DNA of 49,945 nt. Source: Ophioceras dolichostomum. Its lineage: Eukaryota > Ascomycota > Sordariomycetes > Magnaporthales > Ophioceraceae. Positions within the stretch are counted from its first letter, which is position 1. Each line of letters begins with the position of its first letter. This document shows, one piece after another, positions 1 through 13,034 of the stretch. The stretch lies in NCBI GenBank assembly GCA_003049485.1, contig PYST01000294.1:1-49945 (forward strand), written 5' to 3'. The translations under genes and the position numbers were made by a program. The notes beneath the pieces are model-generated. The model ran no database searches, was not told where the DNA came from, and was given only the letters and a program-made list of their open reading frames with translations.

Positions 1-681
1 GGAAAGAGTGAATCGCGTGGAAAGGTGGTGGTACGGGCAGAAAGTGCGCAGGGTAATCGTGTGCGCAGGGTAATGGTGGCTCACGTTAATGAAAATAACT
101 AGAACAATAACGATAAAAGCAAATCCCTTGTTTATCCAAGCAGGCCCAGCCAGGAAGTCGGCCATGAACGTAACAAGCATCACAGCGGGGGATATGTACA
201 TCAGTAAAAAGACAAAGACGCAATACAACAGACGGTATGTCAGTCTAGTACACAAGAACAGGAGAGCCTACATGGCCTAAGAAAGGGGAAGAAGGAAACC
301 TGGTACAAGTTCGATCAACATGGAACTGTTACGATGAGTCTTGGGTTTGGTCCTCCACGTGTATCACAAGGCCGAGTTAGAGGAATGTAAGGAAACCGGA
401 AGAAGCGAATGGGCTGGCAAGAAGCGTGGGAAATCTCATGGGGAGGGGGGAGGGGTTATACAGGGTAGTTCTAGGGGATGCAACGATGTACAACTTGAAA
501 GATATACCCAGAGAAATCGGACCTGGTTTGGGTCGTAGGAATGGCGTGGTCTGGGCGAGATGCGGCTCTCCTCGTCTGGCCGGCAGCGGAGCCAGGCGAG
601 GCCAAGCTCTTCGTACAGTTGCACGCAGACCGAACGGCTAGGCACAGCAAGCCCGACCTGACCCTCTCGTCCATCTGGCCA
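1..681. other. Region without a recognisable gene
   Basis: This stretch at the left edge has only short open frames without recognisable domains or convincing splice sites. It lies downstream of the minus-strand kinase-vWA gene and probably holds its 3' untranslated region and terminator. I see no RNA gene or repeat in it. Confidence 0.5.
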
Positions 682-3600
682 TTACGCAACCAGGCCGACA
701 GCACCGACGTCACCACCGGCGCTGGCGCCGCCAGCTGTGCGCCACCCAACACGACCAACCTCGCCGACGTAGTTATCCTCGGCCTCGAGCACGCTGCCGA
801 TGAGGATGGACCAAACGGACGACGTATGATGCTTCGTGTCGACGATGTCGTAGCAGCCAGGGATGTGTGTCTTGAGCTCGTTGTCCAGGTAGTTCAGACG
901 GGCGAGGGCGGCAGGGTTGTCGGTGCCAGCGACGTCGCCGAAGCGCACGAACTGGATGGACGCGTACTTCGGCTTGCCAATGTTGCTGATCAGGCGGCCG
1001 ACGAACTCGCAGATCACTGCGTCGACCCCGCAGCAATCGGAGAAATCGTTGGTGCGCTGGTGCGGGCGCAGCTGGCTGTCCCAGATCCCGTCGGTCAGGA
1101 TGTAGATGCTGATTCCGGCTGGGTTGTTGCCGCGGCTGAGGAAGCCCGAGAGACCCGAGGCGTTACGGGAGGACACGTCGGAGATTATGGAGTCGGTGAC
1201 GGTGCGCAAGGCGCTCGCCATCACGCAGATTCTGTTCCGGTTGACGGGCTTGCGGCTCTTGACCCACTCGACCATCGCCGTGCTGCTTTTCGCCAGGAAA
1301 GGGTTTGACGTATTGGACGTGACTCGGAGATCCACCTTGTCAGGGTCGATCTCTTTTGCGATGTAGCCGAGCGCCTGGATGCAGTCTTGGACTTCCGACC
1401 AGTGCTTCGCCATGCCGAATGAGTCGTCTAATAGGAAGAGCTGAGAGAAGGGGCACGAAGTCAGCCGAACAGAGCCATTTCGGGGAGGGCGAGACGATTT
1501 TCCCTCGTGTGGGACAGAGATGGATTATGAGGAGGGGATACTGGAAGACAATTGGCAAATATAGGTACTTACCTGATCTCGAGACTTCAAGATCTCCTTC
1601 ACTCCAGATATGCCAGGGAGTCCCGGCGTCTTACTGTTTGCTTTCTTCTCTTTCCGCCACCACAAAACCTCCTGCGTGTTGATGTTTGGCATGCTACTTC
1701 TATGAGTAGAGCGTAGAGGCGGCCGCTGTGGTTCGTACGGGGCTCGTTCCGCGTCATGCGATGGCGTTGCTCTGCTCTGCTGTTCCTGGTCGGGGCTGGC
1801 TGCGTAACGCCGAACACATTCCTCGGTCGCACCGGTGCCGGCCTTTCTCGAGTTTAGGGTATAATCTTCTAGGAATGCGTTGGAGTTACTCGCATCGAAC
1901 TCAAACGCAGCATGTCCGGGACTGTCGTAGGTGTCGGCATGATGAGGAGTGATGTTCGTGGCCTGGCCGCCCGTCCGAGCGATTTGCTGTGGACTCAATA
2001 CGAACGAATCGCTGGCATGCGCTCTTGGGGGACTCGACAGTACCTGTCCATCAAGTGAGCTCCTGTTGCGTGCATGGGTTTGGGTGCTGATATGGGCTTG
2101 AATGGGGGTGTTCGTGTGGGGTTGGTCGGGGACGTTCGTGTGGGCTTGGGTAGGTGTGTTACGGCCCTGGACCTGGCCATCAGACGACGGAATTCGCACC
2201 GATAGGCCTCGCTCTGGGCGCCGGGGCCTTTCGGGGGTGCTGAAGGACGCGGAGTGTGCTTCGCTTCGAGAAGATAGCGACTGGACGGAGTTGTGCGGAG
2301 GCCCTGACCAACAGTGCGGTTGGCCCTGTGGTACGGGTGTGTGGGAATCAGTGTCCTGTTCCGTTAGGGAGCTAGGCGCGGATGTCGATGATGCCGATGA
2401 TGCCGATGATGCCGACGCGACCGAATTATGGGACGCTCGTGGCGCGAGGCCACGAGCGTGTTCGCTATGGGGCACCGGGCCACCCTTCTCGAATTCATCT
2501 AGGACCTTCTCGACGCGGCCACTCGCCTGCTCGGCAGACAGTCTGAGGGCGGGATTCTTGCAGAGGAGCTCCTTGAGAAAGAGCTCGGCTATCTCGGCCG
2601 AAAAGGTGTCCCACACGCGACGCCTCTCCTTGATCATGTTGATCATGGAAGTGATGGCCGAAGATGGATCCAGGTTGCTGTCGAAGAAGGCCGTGTCATA
2701 ACCTCTGCTACAAAGCTGCTTGTCCTTGCTCATAACGCGCTCCCTTTCATGGCGGAATTCTTCCAGCCCAGAAAGGCCGCTCCCACAAACAGTCCAGAAC
2801 GTGAACTCAAGGAGAAGGCAGCCAAGAGACCAGACATCTGCTTTCAGCGATGTAGGCAGGCTCGTGCCAGTCAATGAAGAGTCGCTCCTGCACAGCTCTG
2901 GTGGGCTGTACATCTTGGTAGATCCGCTGTCGAGTGGCGCAATTTCCGGGTGCGCCGGGTCGTAGGCATTGACGCTGCTCAGGCCGAAATCACAGATCTT
3001 GAAGATGTGTGCTTTAGTTTTAGCATCGTACCAGACGAGGATGTTGCTCGGCTTCAGATCTTGATGCACCACAGTGAAGCGCTCCTGTTGCCCCTTTGCG
3101 GCGTGTCTTCGTCCGATGTCGTGGAATACAGCGAGCCCACGGATGACGTTGAGCATACCTCGCCACAGGGCCACCAGTTCTTCTTTGGTATTCGGCTGGT
3201 GGTTGAGGGCGAAGAGGTCTGAAAGGCTCCCCTTATCCGCGTACTCAAGCAAGAGCACGGCCGTTTTTCCCTGTTGGAGCCAGCCGTAGTAGGCTGGGAA
3301 GAATGATTCTGATCGCCAGTGGTTGGCAAAGTGGTCCTGGAGACGGGTATAAAGGTTTCTCTCGTTCATGAACGCGGGGCTGAGCCGGCCGTGTGGTGCG
3401 TGGAACTTTTTCAGGACGACGTGTCGGACATCCTGCAACGTGCAAGTGACAAAATTAGTTATTAATTAAAACTAATTGCAGGGACTTCAGCATCTCCAAA
3501 GCCCCAATACTAGCTAGCGCTCGAGGAAGGAGAAATTGGTTGATGGAAAAGGGGGCGGTGGGCGTTCGTGACAGAGTGGTGTTATCGGAACACCGCTGCA

Positions 3601-4217
3601 GCCTCGCAGTTTAAAAACGATTTCGTGAACAGATGGTTGCGCTATCATCTCACCTTCGACAAGCCGTTTTCGGGGTCCACGACGCATCGTATAACGGCAG
3701 TAGGGTTCCTTCTCCCTTTGCGCAAATCGCACGGCTCTGAGAGGAGCACTACAGCCCGTGGAGGGATCGATTTTGGGGGGCGTGGTCCGAGGGAGACCGG
3801 AAAGAACATGTAATGATGGTCGAGGAATACGTCTGGTGGGCCGTGGGTCGTCGTCGGCTGGAGCCATGTTGGCAGGCTCTCCAACGGCAGTCTGGGATCC
3901 TCATCGTATCTAGAGGCGAGGGCAGCGAAGAGCCAGAGCGGCGAAGGTGAGTCGGCGCTGGAGATGTAGACGCATGTCGAGAAGAGCTTTGGGTAATTGT
4001 TGATGATGTCCTTGTTGGAGAAGGCACGCAACGCGGTGCTGCTGTTACTGCCGTAGCCAAGAATCTCTTCAACTGCAGGCAAAGTCCAGTACTTGCGCAA
4101 GGCCGACGTTTTGACGAGAAAGTGTTCGTTCTGGGCATCTCCGAGACACAAACCGGGAGTTCTATGCTCTGCAACCCATGATCTAAAACGCGTGAAGGGA
4201 TCCGGGTCGGTGGCCAT
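682..4217 (-). CDS. Ser/Thr protein kinase fused to a vWA-like domain
   Basis: Proposed exons, 5' to 3' on the minus strand, are 4217-3654, 3509-3486, 3432-1573 and 1440-682, giving about 1068 residues. Exon 1 encodes a roughly 190-residue N-terminal region of the kind that precedes many fungal orphan kinases. The 24-base exon 2 supplies a glycine-rich loop (GFGDA). Exon 3 carries VVLKKF (ATP-binding Lys), HQDLKPSNIL (catalytic loop, Gln in place of the usual Arg), DFG and SPPE, followed by about 300 residues of Ser/Pro/Thr-rich linker. Exon 4 opens with LFLLDDSFGM, a DxSxS-like metal site with Gly in place of the last Ser, and later has IYILTDGIW, as in vWA domains. The donor of the 53-base intron after exon 2 is weak (GTCCCT), so exon 2 is the least certain part; the other junctions are canonical. 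Kinase identity is secure. The vWA assignment is good, and the cellular role is unknown. Confidence 0.8.
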
Positions 4218-5012
4218 CAGGATTCGCAGCAGACTTGGCTAGGTTCGAAGCAGTGCGGGGTGTGTTCTTCCAGTGAGAACGGGGGGTCTTAGGTGGTATT
4301 TATCGAAGCGTTGGACCACTTGGCGACGAGGGGGCGGGAAATAGGGGAGAAGACTCCATCAAATCGCGAACAGGGGGCGAGGCAGCCGCGCGCCTAACTT
4401 GCGGTTGCCCAAACTTCCTACAGTAGAAATTCTCAATCCTGATTATCTCAACCATTCCTATTTGTTCTCCCGGGCGAAAGTTATGACTGGCTACCTACCT
4501 ACTAGGTACCTACGCCTAGTCGTTAAGGACAACGGATCGGGCGTGTACAGCTCAGAGAGGAGGGCTGTCGACCACCCCTGAGATCGCCCCTCCTCAAATA
4601 CGTTAGCGGTCATGACTCTCTCACCACCAGCCGAAAAAATGAGCTGAGTTCTTGTTAGGCTTATTCCACGTAGGGACGGATTCCGTAAAGATTCGATACC
4701 CACGACATGGCCTTGGGCCATCACAGCATTCGTGACGAAAGAGCAGGGCCGGAGATTCCGCACGAATCGTGGCGACAGATAAGTACGGGTAGGTACAATG
4801 GTGGTTGACAAAGTGCACAGGAATCGCAATTTTTTTTTCCATGTATATAGTTGTAGGGAACTCTCCGGGTAGGTACCTAAGGTACTGAATAAACCTGTAT
4901 GTGGTGGAGAGATGTGCGATGCCCAAGGGCATGTTCGCACAGGTGATTGCTTGGCGACCCGAGAAAGAAGCACACCTGCCAGCTCCTCCCAACAGAAGCA
5001 AATAAAGACCAC
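4218..5012. other. Intergenic region (promoter of the kinase gene, 3' region of the CorA-like gene)
   Basis: No gene is supported here. It lies between two genes transcribed in the same direction, so it should hold the promoter of the kinase-vWA gene and the 3' end of the CorA-like gene. It contains two examples (near 4487-4515 and 4864-4883) of a TACCTA/TAGGTA palindrome that recurs through the window. Confidence 0.5.
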
Positions 5013-7460
5013 CTAAGAGCCACTCAAAGCCTGGGTGGAAACACCACTCCCAGCTCCCGATCCCAACAACTTCGAGCCAAGCCCCATACCGGGACCACCC
5101 AGAGCCTTCTCCTCGTCAGCCACCTTTTCCGTGCGGTCGAGGTCCATTCGTCGTCTCGTCCAGAAGTAGAACACGACCCAAGCGAGGATGACGGCTGCCA
5201 TCATCGGGAAGCACAACTTGGCGAACATGTTGAAGTACTCGGGCTTCCAGGTCGGAAACTGCTGTGAAGGGTCCTGGTCGTCCCACTGCCACATGCCGCT
5301 TCCGAGGAAGGTCTGCGGTCGGTCGGTCATCATCTGCTATCAGCCAGGTTGCTCTGATCCCTGCTTTTGGCCCTCCTAGATACAGTGCAGAAAAGCCGAA
5401 AAGGCGGGAGGAGCCCGAATCTTACAGCGACGAACGTGCCAGGGAGGAACGTGAATGTGGCGAACGTGATGAAGTGCATCGAGAGCGTCGACTTCTGCAT
5501 CGACAGCGTCGAGAGCACCGTCTTTTGGGCCATATCGTTCATGGCCACCGTGAGCGTCTGCATCTCCTGGGTCGACTCTTGCGTCCTTATCGTCAATCCC
5601 TCCATCCGAGCGGCGCTCGCTCTCGCGTTCTCGGCGAAGAGGCTCGACAGCCCAAAGTTTCGGACTTGGATGATGCCATCAATCTGCGTTTTGATAAGTC
5701 GCAAGCGGCGTTATTTTACTCAGTGGGGACGAACTTACCAGATGTTTGGCGTCCTCCGACCTTTTGATCAAAGCCCTGGTCCGCCTCTGCGAAATTTCCA
5801 GTGACCTGATACAGCTCCTCGCCCGATGTTGGAACTCCGCCAGCGCAACACCGCATCCCTCCTTGAGCGAGTCCGGGAAGTTCGGGTTGCTCAACAGGGA
5901 CCCGTAGTACTCTTGCAGCCCCAAGACCACGTCGCTGTTCAGATCCATAACCATATTGGCGTCCTCGAACCTCGCGGCAATGCCGCTCAGCGCCTGTACA
6001 GTGCTGAAGTCGAACTCCTTGATGTCTACGAAAGGCTCGTCCTCTTCACTACTGGTTTCGTCGTATGAAGCAGCCGCTGATGACACCGCCGCAGCCGCCG
6101 CCAGATTTGGCGGCGTGCGCTGTGATGCAGCAGGTGACGGACTCGCCGGTGGAAGAGTGATTGTGCTCGCTATCGAAGCCATCCTAGGCCCCGTGCCACC
6201 TCTAGGCAGAGAACGGCCGGTCATGGTCCCGTTCCCGGCCGATTGCCGAGATGCAACCGGTGATGCCGGCGCTGATACCGGGAAGAAAGCTCCCCTCCGG
6301 AGTTCTTTGGTGTCGATCTCGATGGACTCGACCATGATATTCTTCATCTTGATGAGAAACGCCTCCAACTTCACTTCCAGACTCCTCAGGTACTGCCTCC
6401 AATTTTCACTGCACCATTCGAGTACGATAAGGTGAGCCTCAAGGCTGGATGCAAAGGTGGCCACTGGGTCGGGGACCTGGCCACTCCATGGCTTCACTCG
6501 ATCTTTAGCCACACTAGATATCCTATCCCTCATGACCTTGTTGGCCTTCACATTTGTTGTGAAGCAACGGCCCGTCTCCACGTCGAAAGACTGGTACATG
6601 CCGGTCTGTCGGAAGAACCAGTTCTTTCCGGCCTGTTCAACGGACCACAGGTTGTAGCAGACTCTAATCTCCAGCCCGGACCGCCCGAGCTCGGGGATTC
6701 GATGCCGCTTGGCTTCGAGAGGATTCAAGAAACTTTCGTGGTGGAAAGAGGTCGTTTTGGAGTGGAACTGCGTGGGTGACTCCTGGCGAGATAGCTGTCC
6801 AAAGTCGAGGATGATGTCTAGAAACTGGGGCATCACCCTGTGGTACGATGCCAGAAGAAGGAAGAGCTCCTTGGAGCAGTCAAGGGGCTTGAAGGAGCTG
6901 TCGGCTAGGATGAAGCTATCAGGGGCAAGACGTGTTATTATTTTGTGGACACTGACGACAAGGCTCGGTGAAGCCTATCCGGACATCATCCGGACCCCAT
7001 GGCCATGGCCAAGTGGTACATAGAGGTACCCCCAGGTCAGTGCGTGGGGCATGGAATGGGACACTAACAGATATCGTAAGCCCGGATCTTGTGCGTTGAT
7101 TGTTAAATGCTTCTTGGCTACATCTATTGTGGCGCAGGGAACATCCTGGAAGTCTGGAGAGAAGAAAGAGTGTCAGCTGATGATGCCACAGTTCGATCAA
7201 GACAGGCAGTCCCGGCCCGGTCTGAACCGTGAATGTCACCTACCTGTTCCGTTTCTCGACTCGAGCAGCAGCACAGAAGAACTGCCCGGTGTAGACCTAA
7301 ACACCCGTTTCGTCGTCTCCACGTCTGCAAGCTGCCGACAATACGCCCCGAGCTTGTGGTTGAACAGCTTGGATCGTGACCCGGTCGTTGGGAAGTTGAT
7401 GGCATCGAGGCAGACATTGTCGACAAGGCTTTGCCTAGAGTGGCTGACTTGGGCTGCCAT
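5013..7460 (-). CDS. CorA-like Mg2+ transporter family membrane protein
   Basis: Five exons join in frame: 7460-7244, 7153-7030, 6897-5739, 5683-5426 and 5333-5013, giving about 692 residues. The N-terminal half has the pattern of fungal CorA-like proteins, with an SHSMP block followed by a hydrophobic YHRVMPQFLDIILDFG segment. A central low-complexity linker (Ser/Ala/Pro, then an acidic EEDEP run) precedes a helical region ending in a first membrane helix (MHFITFATFTFLPGTFVA), a short loop with GSGMWQWDD, and a second helix around MMAAVILAWVVFYFW. The two-helix C-terminal hairpin is typical of CorA, but the GMN motif of true Mg2+ channels is absent, so ion transport is only an inference. The 6898-7029 intron uses a GTACCT donor and is the least certain junction. 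The gene runs in tandem with the kinase-vWA gene downstream. Confidence 0.78.
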
Positions 7461-9657
7461 GCCGACTCTACTGGCGTCGGACCACCGTTAAGTTCGAAGG
7501 TCGTCGGGTAATATTTGGGGCGCGAAATTTGGTAGTCGAGAAAGCTTCATCACCAGGGGTTTATCCGGTCAGTACATCAAAGAAGATCACGAGATACTGT
7601 CGCTGGTTCAGCTCCGTTGCAAAATTGCCGTGGCACAGTCTCGGAATCGTGAGGAGGATGGAAGTAGAACAATTGCGCCCACCTTGCCCAAACACGATGA
7701 CAAGGAAGCGAACACAGCACAGAGGACAGCGGCCTAGGCGAACAGCATCAATTGAAAGACCAGGGGACGCGGCCCCCGTTGTGTGTGTGCTAAGCGCCGT
7801 AAGCGGGGTCAAATTTCAGGCGGCGTTCAGGGGCCAAACGCATTCAGGGGCCAAATATCTATGCACCACACCAACAACACGAAGACCCAGAATGATAAGC
7901 GGTGATAAACCGCTCCGCCCGGCTGGCCTGCATTGAAGGCTCTCAGGCTCGCGAGAACACGGGAGACACGTGATCTGAACTTCTCAGTCTGCCGCCATCC
8001 AGTCCGCCTCCGTACCTAGGTACCTACCTATATAAGTGCCGATCAGCACGCCTGTAGAGTATCATCATTAAATGCTGTGGGGCTGAAACAGCCCTCTTCG
8101 AGCTATGCAGAATAGACACAAGGGATATTCTAGTTCATCATCATCCGAGTTTATCGAACGACGGCCAGAGCCTTATCGAGATCACAATACACTGGCCGGT
8201 AACGGAGAACTATCGAACGCCATGCACAGCCTACCTAGATGGCAAAGGAGAAGAAAACCGTCTTACAGATCAGCAACAATCGCCCAAGCAGCTCGTCACT
8301 TCGCCTCAGCATTGGAAGCAAAGCATGTCCGGATCACGTGATACTCACCTGACCTCACCGACAGCCACTCAAACTTCACCTATCATCTCGAAAAAAAAAA
8401 TTGACGAAAGTTGGCACTCCCTAGATACGAAGCAGCGCCCTGGGTGTGGATGCCTTGCTAGGGGTCAAGGACCTGGAGTTTGCGGCGTTCAAAGCTGCTG
8501 AGTGGCACGTCGTCAGGTCCCAAGGTCCCGAGGTGATGCCTCTCGGTGAGAGACATCAGGCAGGGGACTGCCTTGCAACCTCAGGCATCAGACAGGCTCA
8601 CTGCTGGACATCGACATGAGGCACTGCACAATTGTGTCCCCAAATAGTAGTCTGGAAGATACGAGTGCTCTGATAGAGGGGTTTAAGTGAATAAAGTAGT
8701 AATGGCCGAGTAATATTGGCTCAAAAGAAAAGGATCTAGTAGAAATTGTGACGCGTAGAATAGCCACGTACAAAAGAAAAGAGAGAGCGTTGTGCGTTAG
8801 CTAGGTGCGCTCCTTCTGGAAGGGCGCACCTCTACCTATTTAATTACAAAGGAGACTGGTAAAACGAGCGTGACTAAGCGTGGTCCCACGCTCACTATCA
8901 TCACGTGCCTGCACGCGTGACAGAAATCGTAGTGGCAACGGATGTGTCACAACTCTTCACATCTACCTCGAGAAAGAATTTCATCCTCCTCGTTAGTATG
9001 ATATAAACCGTTCCGCTATCCCAGGTAGATAGGTAGCTACCATTCGACAGCCCTAAAGAAACACTCAAGCTCGCTCCGTCTAAATATAGTACTTGAGGGT
9101 TCTGCCTGCTAGGTCGACCAGCGTGGCAGATATAGCTGACCGGGGGCTGCAAGGAACCAGTCAGCCTCGGCCCGTAACCTCCCAGTACGCATCTTACTAT
9201 CTTACCGTGCAAGGCTGCATTTGTATCCATTTGGATACCTGAACAGAAATTACTTAGGAAACCACAACCTAAGTACTTAATGTCTTGTTCAATCCGAGCA
9301 GTTGTGTGAAAACCAATCGTACTAGTACAGTACCCGGTACGAGCGCCTGAACTGTATCAGCCCTAAGAGGTTGAATTAAGCTTATTGGCTCAACTCCATC
9401 ATCCCTGAACTTAGACTCATTCTCCTCATTCTATTGTCATTAGCTCCGATCTAAGTGTAGCCGGTGCCACCAAAGCCAGATTTTCAGGGGTGACCATTGT
9501 TACAATTGTTACACAAACTGGACAAGCATCCGAGCACTTGCATCATATTTTTCGTCATTATTTACCATGACCCCTGTATTCATCATATTTCTAATTACAC
9601 AGCCCCCGAGATTTCCGCCAACTAACTAATTCCTACCACCCTCAAGCAGACACACGC
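7461..9657. other. 2.2 kb region without a convincing gene
   Basis: Short open frames only. The longest ATG-started ones are 78 codons (8105-8341, plus) and 109 codons (9230-8901, minus), and neither has a recognisable domain. A TATA-like element follows a TACCTA palindrome at 8011-8036, about 70 bases before the 8105 ATG, so a short transcript is possible. A 13-base direct repeat (TTCAGGGGCCAAA) occurs at 7826-7838 and 7843-7855. Confidence 0.45.
8011..8036 (+). promoter_or_regulatory. Possible TATA-type core promoter after a TACCTAGGTACCTA palindrome
   Basis: The sequence CCTACCTATATAAGTGCC holds a good TATA box match about 70 bases upstream of an ATG at 8105 that opens a 78-codon frame. 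Whether it drives transcription is unknown. TATA boxes are not required at most fungal promoters, so this is a weak call based on motif and spacing only. Confidence 0.25.
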
Positions 9658-11555
9658 TCAAGGAGAAGCAGTCGCGGTAGGCAAACACCTGCAAGCAGAG
9701 CTCACCCGCGAGATGACGTTCTCGCCGCACGCCTTGACCGCATAGTCCGGCACCACACTAACATCAGCAACGTACGTCTTGGTGAACTCCCCACAGAAAG
9801 CCTGGCTCTCCTCCAGCCGTCCCGCAACGCTCGTCGAGCGCATGGCGCGCAGGCAGTTGTCCGCGTTGCAGGGGTGCGTCTTCGGGCAGGACGCCCGCTT
9901 CGTCATCTTGGCGAGGTAGGCGCCCCTCTCGATCGTGTTGATGAAGATGTAGCCGGACTTGAACATGGCGTACGACGACCACGTGCCGTACATGTCGGCG
10001 ACGCCGCCGCCGGGCGCCGAGTCGTCCTCCGGGTAGATGTCGAGGTAGGCGATCTCGCAGACGCCCGATCCCGTTGGGTCCGTGGGAATCGAGGAGATGT
10101 CGTAGACGCGGTAGCCGGCCATGTAGTTGGACTGGTAGGCGAGGCCGTCGATTATGTATTGGTTGTGGTCGGTTGCGGGGACGGTGCCTGTGTGGACGAA
10201 GAGGGGGGGTTTGTTAGATCGAGTGCCGAGGAAAAAAGGAGTTTGAGGGAAAGGGAAGATGGGTGAGGGGTGAAAAGGCTTCTTACCCTTGTAAAGACCA
10301 GTCTGCTTGGGGTGCTCCAAGTCGGACACATCCCAGATGTAAGTGACGGGGTACTTGTCCTGCGCGGGACCGGCCGATTCGATCTCATCGATCTCGTCGT
10401 CCATGAGCAGGAACTGCTGCCAGTTGGGGTCGAGCAGCCAGCCCTGGTGGGTGTACGTGGCGCCCTCGTACGAGGTGATGGAAATGATGGTCGACTTGGC
10501 CTTGTCGGTGACGTCGTATATGGTCAGGGTGTCCTCGTTGTAGCCGTAGCAGATATCGCGGCCGAGGTACTTAGTGTGCGGGCCGCGGTAGACGAGGCAC
10601 TGCGCGTCGTGGACGTAGCCGTCGGCGCCGTTGCAGCCCAGCTTCTTCGGCTTGGTGGGGTCACTGAGGTCGAAGAAGATCAGACCCGCGCCGCAGACGT
10701 CGGTGCGAGGGGCGGAACCCACGGCGACACCGTAGCCCACCTCCTCGTTGATTACAACGTTGTGGCTGCGGCCAAGGGGGAGATCCCTGAACCAGCCTGA
10801 GATGTCGGTCGAGCCGTTGAAAGCGTACGGCGCTTGAGCGGGAGTGATGGAGAGCAGCTGTTGTGATTGGGTGGATATTTAGCTGGTGCTCTGGACTTGG
10901 CTGATCTGTTTTTTTCTGGAAAGCGGAATGATTGAAAAGAACTCACCTTGGTCATATCGAAGATCTGCACACCGTGGCCAGGTTGCTCAGACCCGATCAG
11001 CATGAAGTTCTTGTACGACCGGATCTCCTTCCAGAACGAGTAGCGGTTGTCGGCTGGCACGGGCGACGGCAGGAAGCCGACTTGGAAGAAGCGACCCTCC
11101 GGAAGGATCTCGAGCAGTGCGCAGCCTTCGTACATACCGCTCACGATGAACTCGCGGCCGGACTTGGGGTCGGTCCAGCCCCAGGACGAGCTACCCGTGA
11201 GCAGGAGGCCGTCGCCCTTCTCGTCCCAGCCATTGGGCGAGCCCAGGGTGGCGTGGTTGATGAAGTCGTACAGGTCGATGTTCTTGCACCTGAACGTGTG
11301 GAGCGGGTCGCCGGGGATGGCCTCGACCTTGCCGTCGATGCACTTGGTGTAGTTGAGCCGGGGCCAGACGGAGGAGTTCAGCAGGCCGGCCTCGTACTCG
11401 GCCATCCAGCCGGCGATCTTGCGCTGGACGCTCCGCTCGTGCATCACGCCGCTGTCGTAGAGTTCAGCCGCACGGGCCTCGTCCTTTGGCATCTCCTTGC
11501 CCATCGCCACGGAGGCGAAGGCCAGAGCGGCGCTCCCGGCGGTAGAGAAGCGCAT
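9658..11555 (-). CDS. Secreted choice-of-anchor B / LVIVD-repeat protein with Cys-rich tail
   Basis: Three exons, 11555-10947, 10857-10287 and 10187-9658, give 569 residues. The start is the ATG at 11555 (MRFSTAGSAALAFASVAMG, a signal peptide); the frame is open a few codons further upstream but with no ATG. The body has the repeating LVIVD / choice-of-anchor B pattern (HTFRCKNIDLYDFI, GVQIFDMTK, GLIFFDLSDP, LTIYDVTDKAK, YIWDVSDLEHPKQ), which suggests an extracellular beta-propeller. The last 75 or so residues form a Cys-rich module (CPKTHPCNADNCLRAMR through SSACRCLPT) of a kind common at the ends of fungal secreted proteins. Both introns have canonical GTGAGT or GTAAGA donors and CAG acceptors. 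No enzymatic function can be assigned; a cell-wall or extracellular binding role is inferred. Confidence 0.85.
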
Positions 11556-13034
11556 CTTGTTGTTGTCCAAACCGCCACAGGGGAGCCTCTTTCTTCGTTG
11601 GGTTCAGTGAAGAGCACGAGATGAAGTACGGCGTCTGATATTTGCTCTTAGCGGTATGCTTTCTGGCACGGGCGTCGAAGCAGGAGAGCCTAGTCCATCG
11701 AACTGCAAGGCGGGCGAGCTGGGCATGGGAGAACGCCCGTATTTATCGTCACTCTTCGGCGCCATGCTGACCGCGGACAGCTCGGACAGCTCCGAGAGCT
11801 CAGGGACAGAGCCCATAGCTTTGTCCCGATGCTGACAGTGAGGGGCCTTGAAGAGTGGCAACCCAAAGACGCGGCGCGATCCTTCCTCGGCGCTACTGTC
11901 CCATTTTCCTGATCCAAAAGTAATCCAGATGTGACCTTGATAGGCAGGAGAAAAAGGCTGCGCTGCTACAGAAGGCGGTGCAAACACCGCAACGCGTAAG
12001 GTCGCCAAGTCTCTGTCCGCGCGCATCCCACTGCATTGTCTTGGGCAACCGATACTGGTCATTGATGAGATCCGCGCTGCCACACTGCGGCCAAAGAATG
12101 TTTCCATTCCCCGGATTGGAAGGTAGCGATAGGGCCGATCTTGGCACGTCATCTCGACCACTCACGAAGCTGGTCCCCTTGCCTTGGCACAAAACTACCA
12201 AATCTCCCCCGCATTCACCCCTGGAGTTTCTTGGCTAGGACCGCTGGGCAAACTCTGGGCGAGCTCTGGGCGCAAAAATATCGCTGTCAATAATTCGTGG
12301 ATGCCCACGAGATTGGAAGGAGGATTCATCGTGATGACTGAACCCCAGTTGATGACGCCTGTGTTCTTCACCAGGAAGTTGTGCTGAGGGGAAATTTCGG
12401 CTCTCGTATCCGGCATCATCGTGGTAGGCTCCGTCCTGAAAGACCATGCCAAGTATGAGGAGCATCAAGACTGTTAAGAGGAACACTATACTCAGAATTA
12501 CCGAATACTAGTACTACTAATAGCAGTACCATGGGTAGGTTATTGGTGGGAAGTCTCCTAGAGAATCCCGCCTGGAAATGCCAGTACTTACCTTACTACT
12601 ACTGCAGATCCGAGTACTGAGGGACATATTAAAAAGACATTTGGTAAAAGAAAACTCAAATTTGAACGAAGCCACAATAATACTACTAAGAAATGTGATG
12701 AAAATTCCTAGATAATACCTCTTAAGTACTAGTAATTTTTCCTTTGGAGAACTGCAGTAGTTCCCTCGTGGTCAAGCATCTCTGGCGCCGCCCATAACGA
12801 GAGCTTCGTCATCCGTCGATTTGCCTCTATTGGTGGTGCACTTCTGATCGTGACCAAGCCCGCTATAACCTCCAATTCTTCTTCAAGCCCTGTACAGAGC
12901 CTGGGGATCAGGAAGGGACGTGGCTTGACTGCTACTACTGGTTGCAGCCACTGGTATTTCAGCGAGCAAATACGGATATATGCAGGGATAGAAGTCGCTC
13001 CAAGCCGAGCTCAGATAACTGTAGATGTTTTCAT
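11556..13034. other. Intergenic region, promoter side of the choice-of-anchor gene
   Basis: No gene can be supported. The first few hundred bases upstream of 11555 should contain the promoter of the choice-of-anchor gene. From about 12480 the sequence becomes AT-rich, with scattered TACTACTA and ACTAGTACT motifs. Overlapping minus-strand open frames near 12195-12480 look weakly protein-like in two frames but match no family I recognise and may be decayed sequence. Confidence 0.4.

Noticed and set aside
8901..9230. A 109-codon minus-strand frame with an ATG
   Set aside because: It has no homology I recognise and no flanking splice or promoter signals; kept only as a possibility.
11604..12161. 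A 185-codon minus-strand frame upstream of the choice-of-anchor gene
   Set aside because: No domain or signal peptide; it overlaps the expected promoter.
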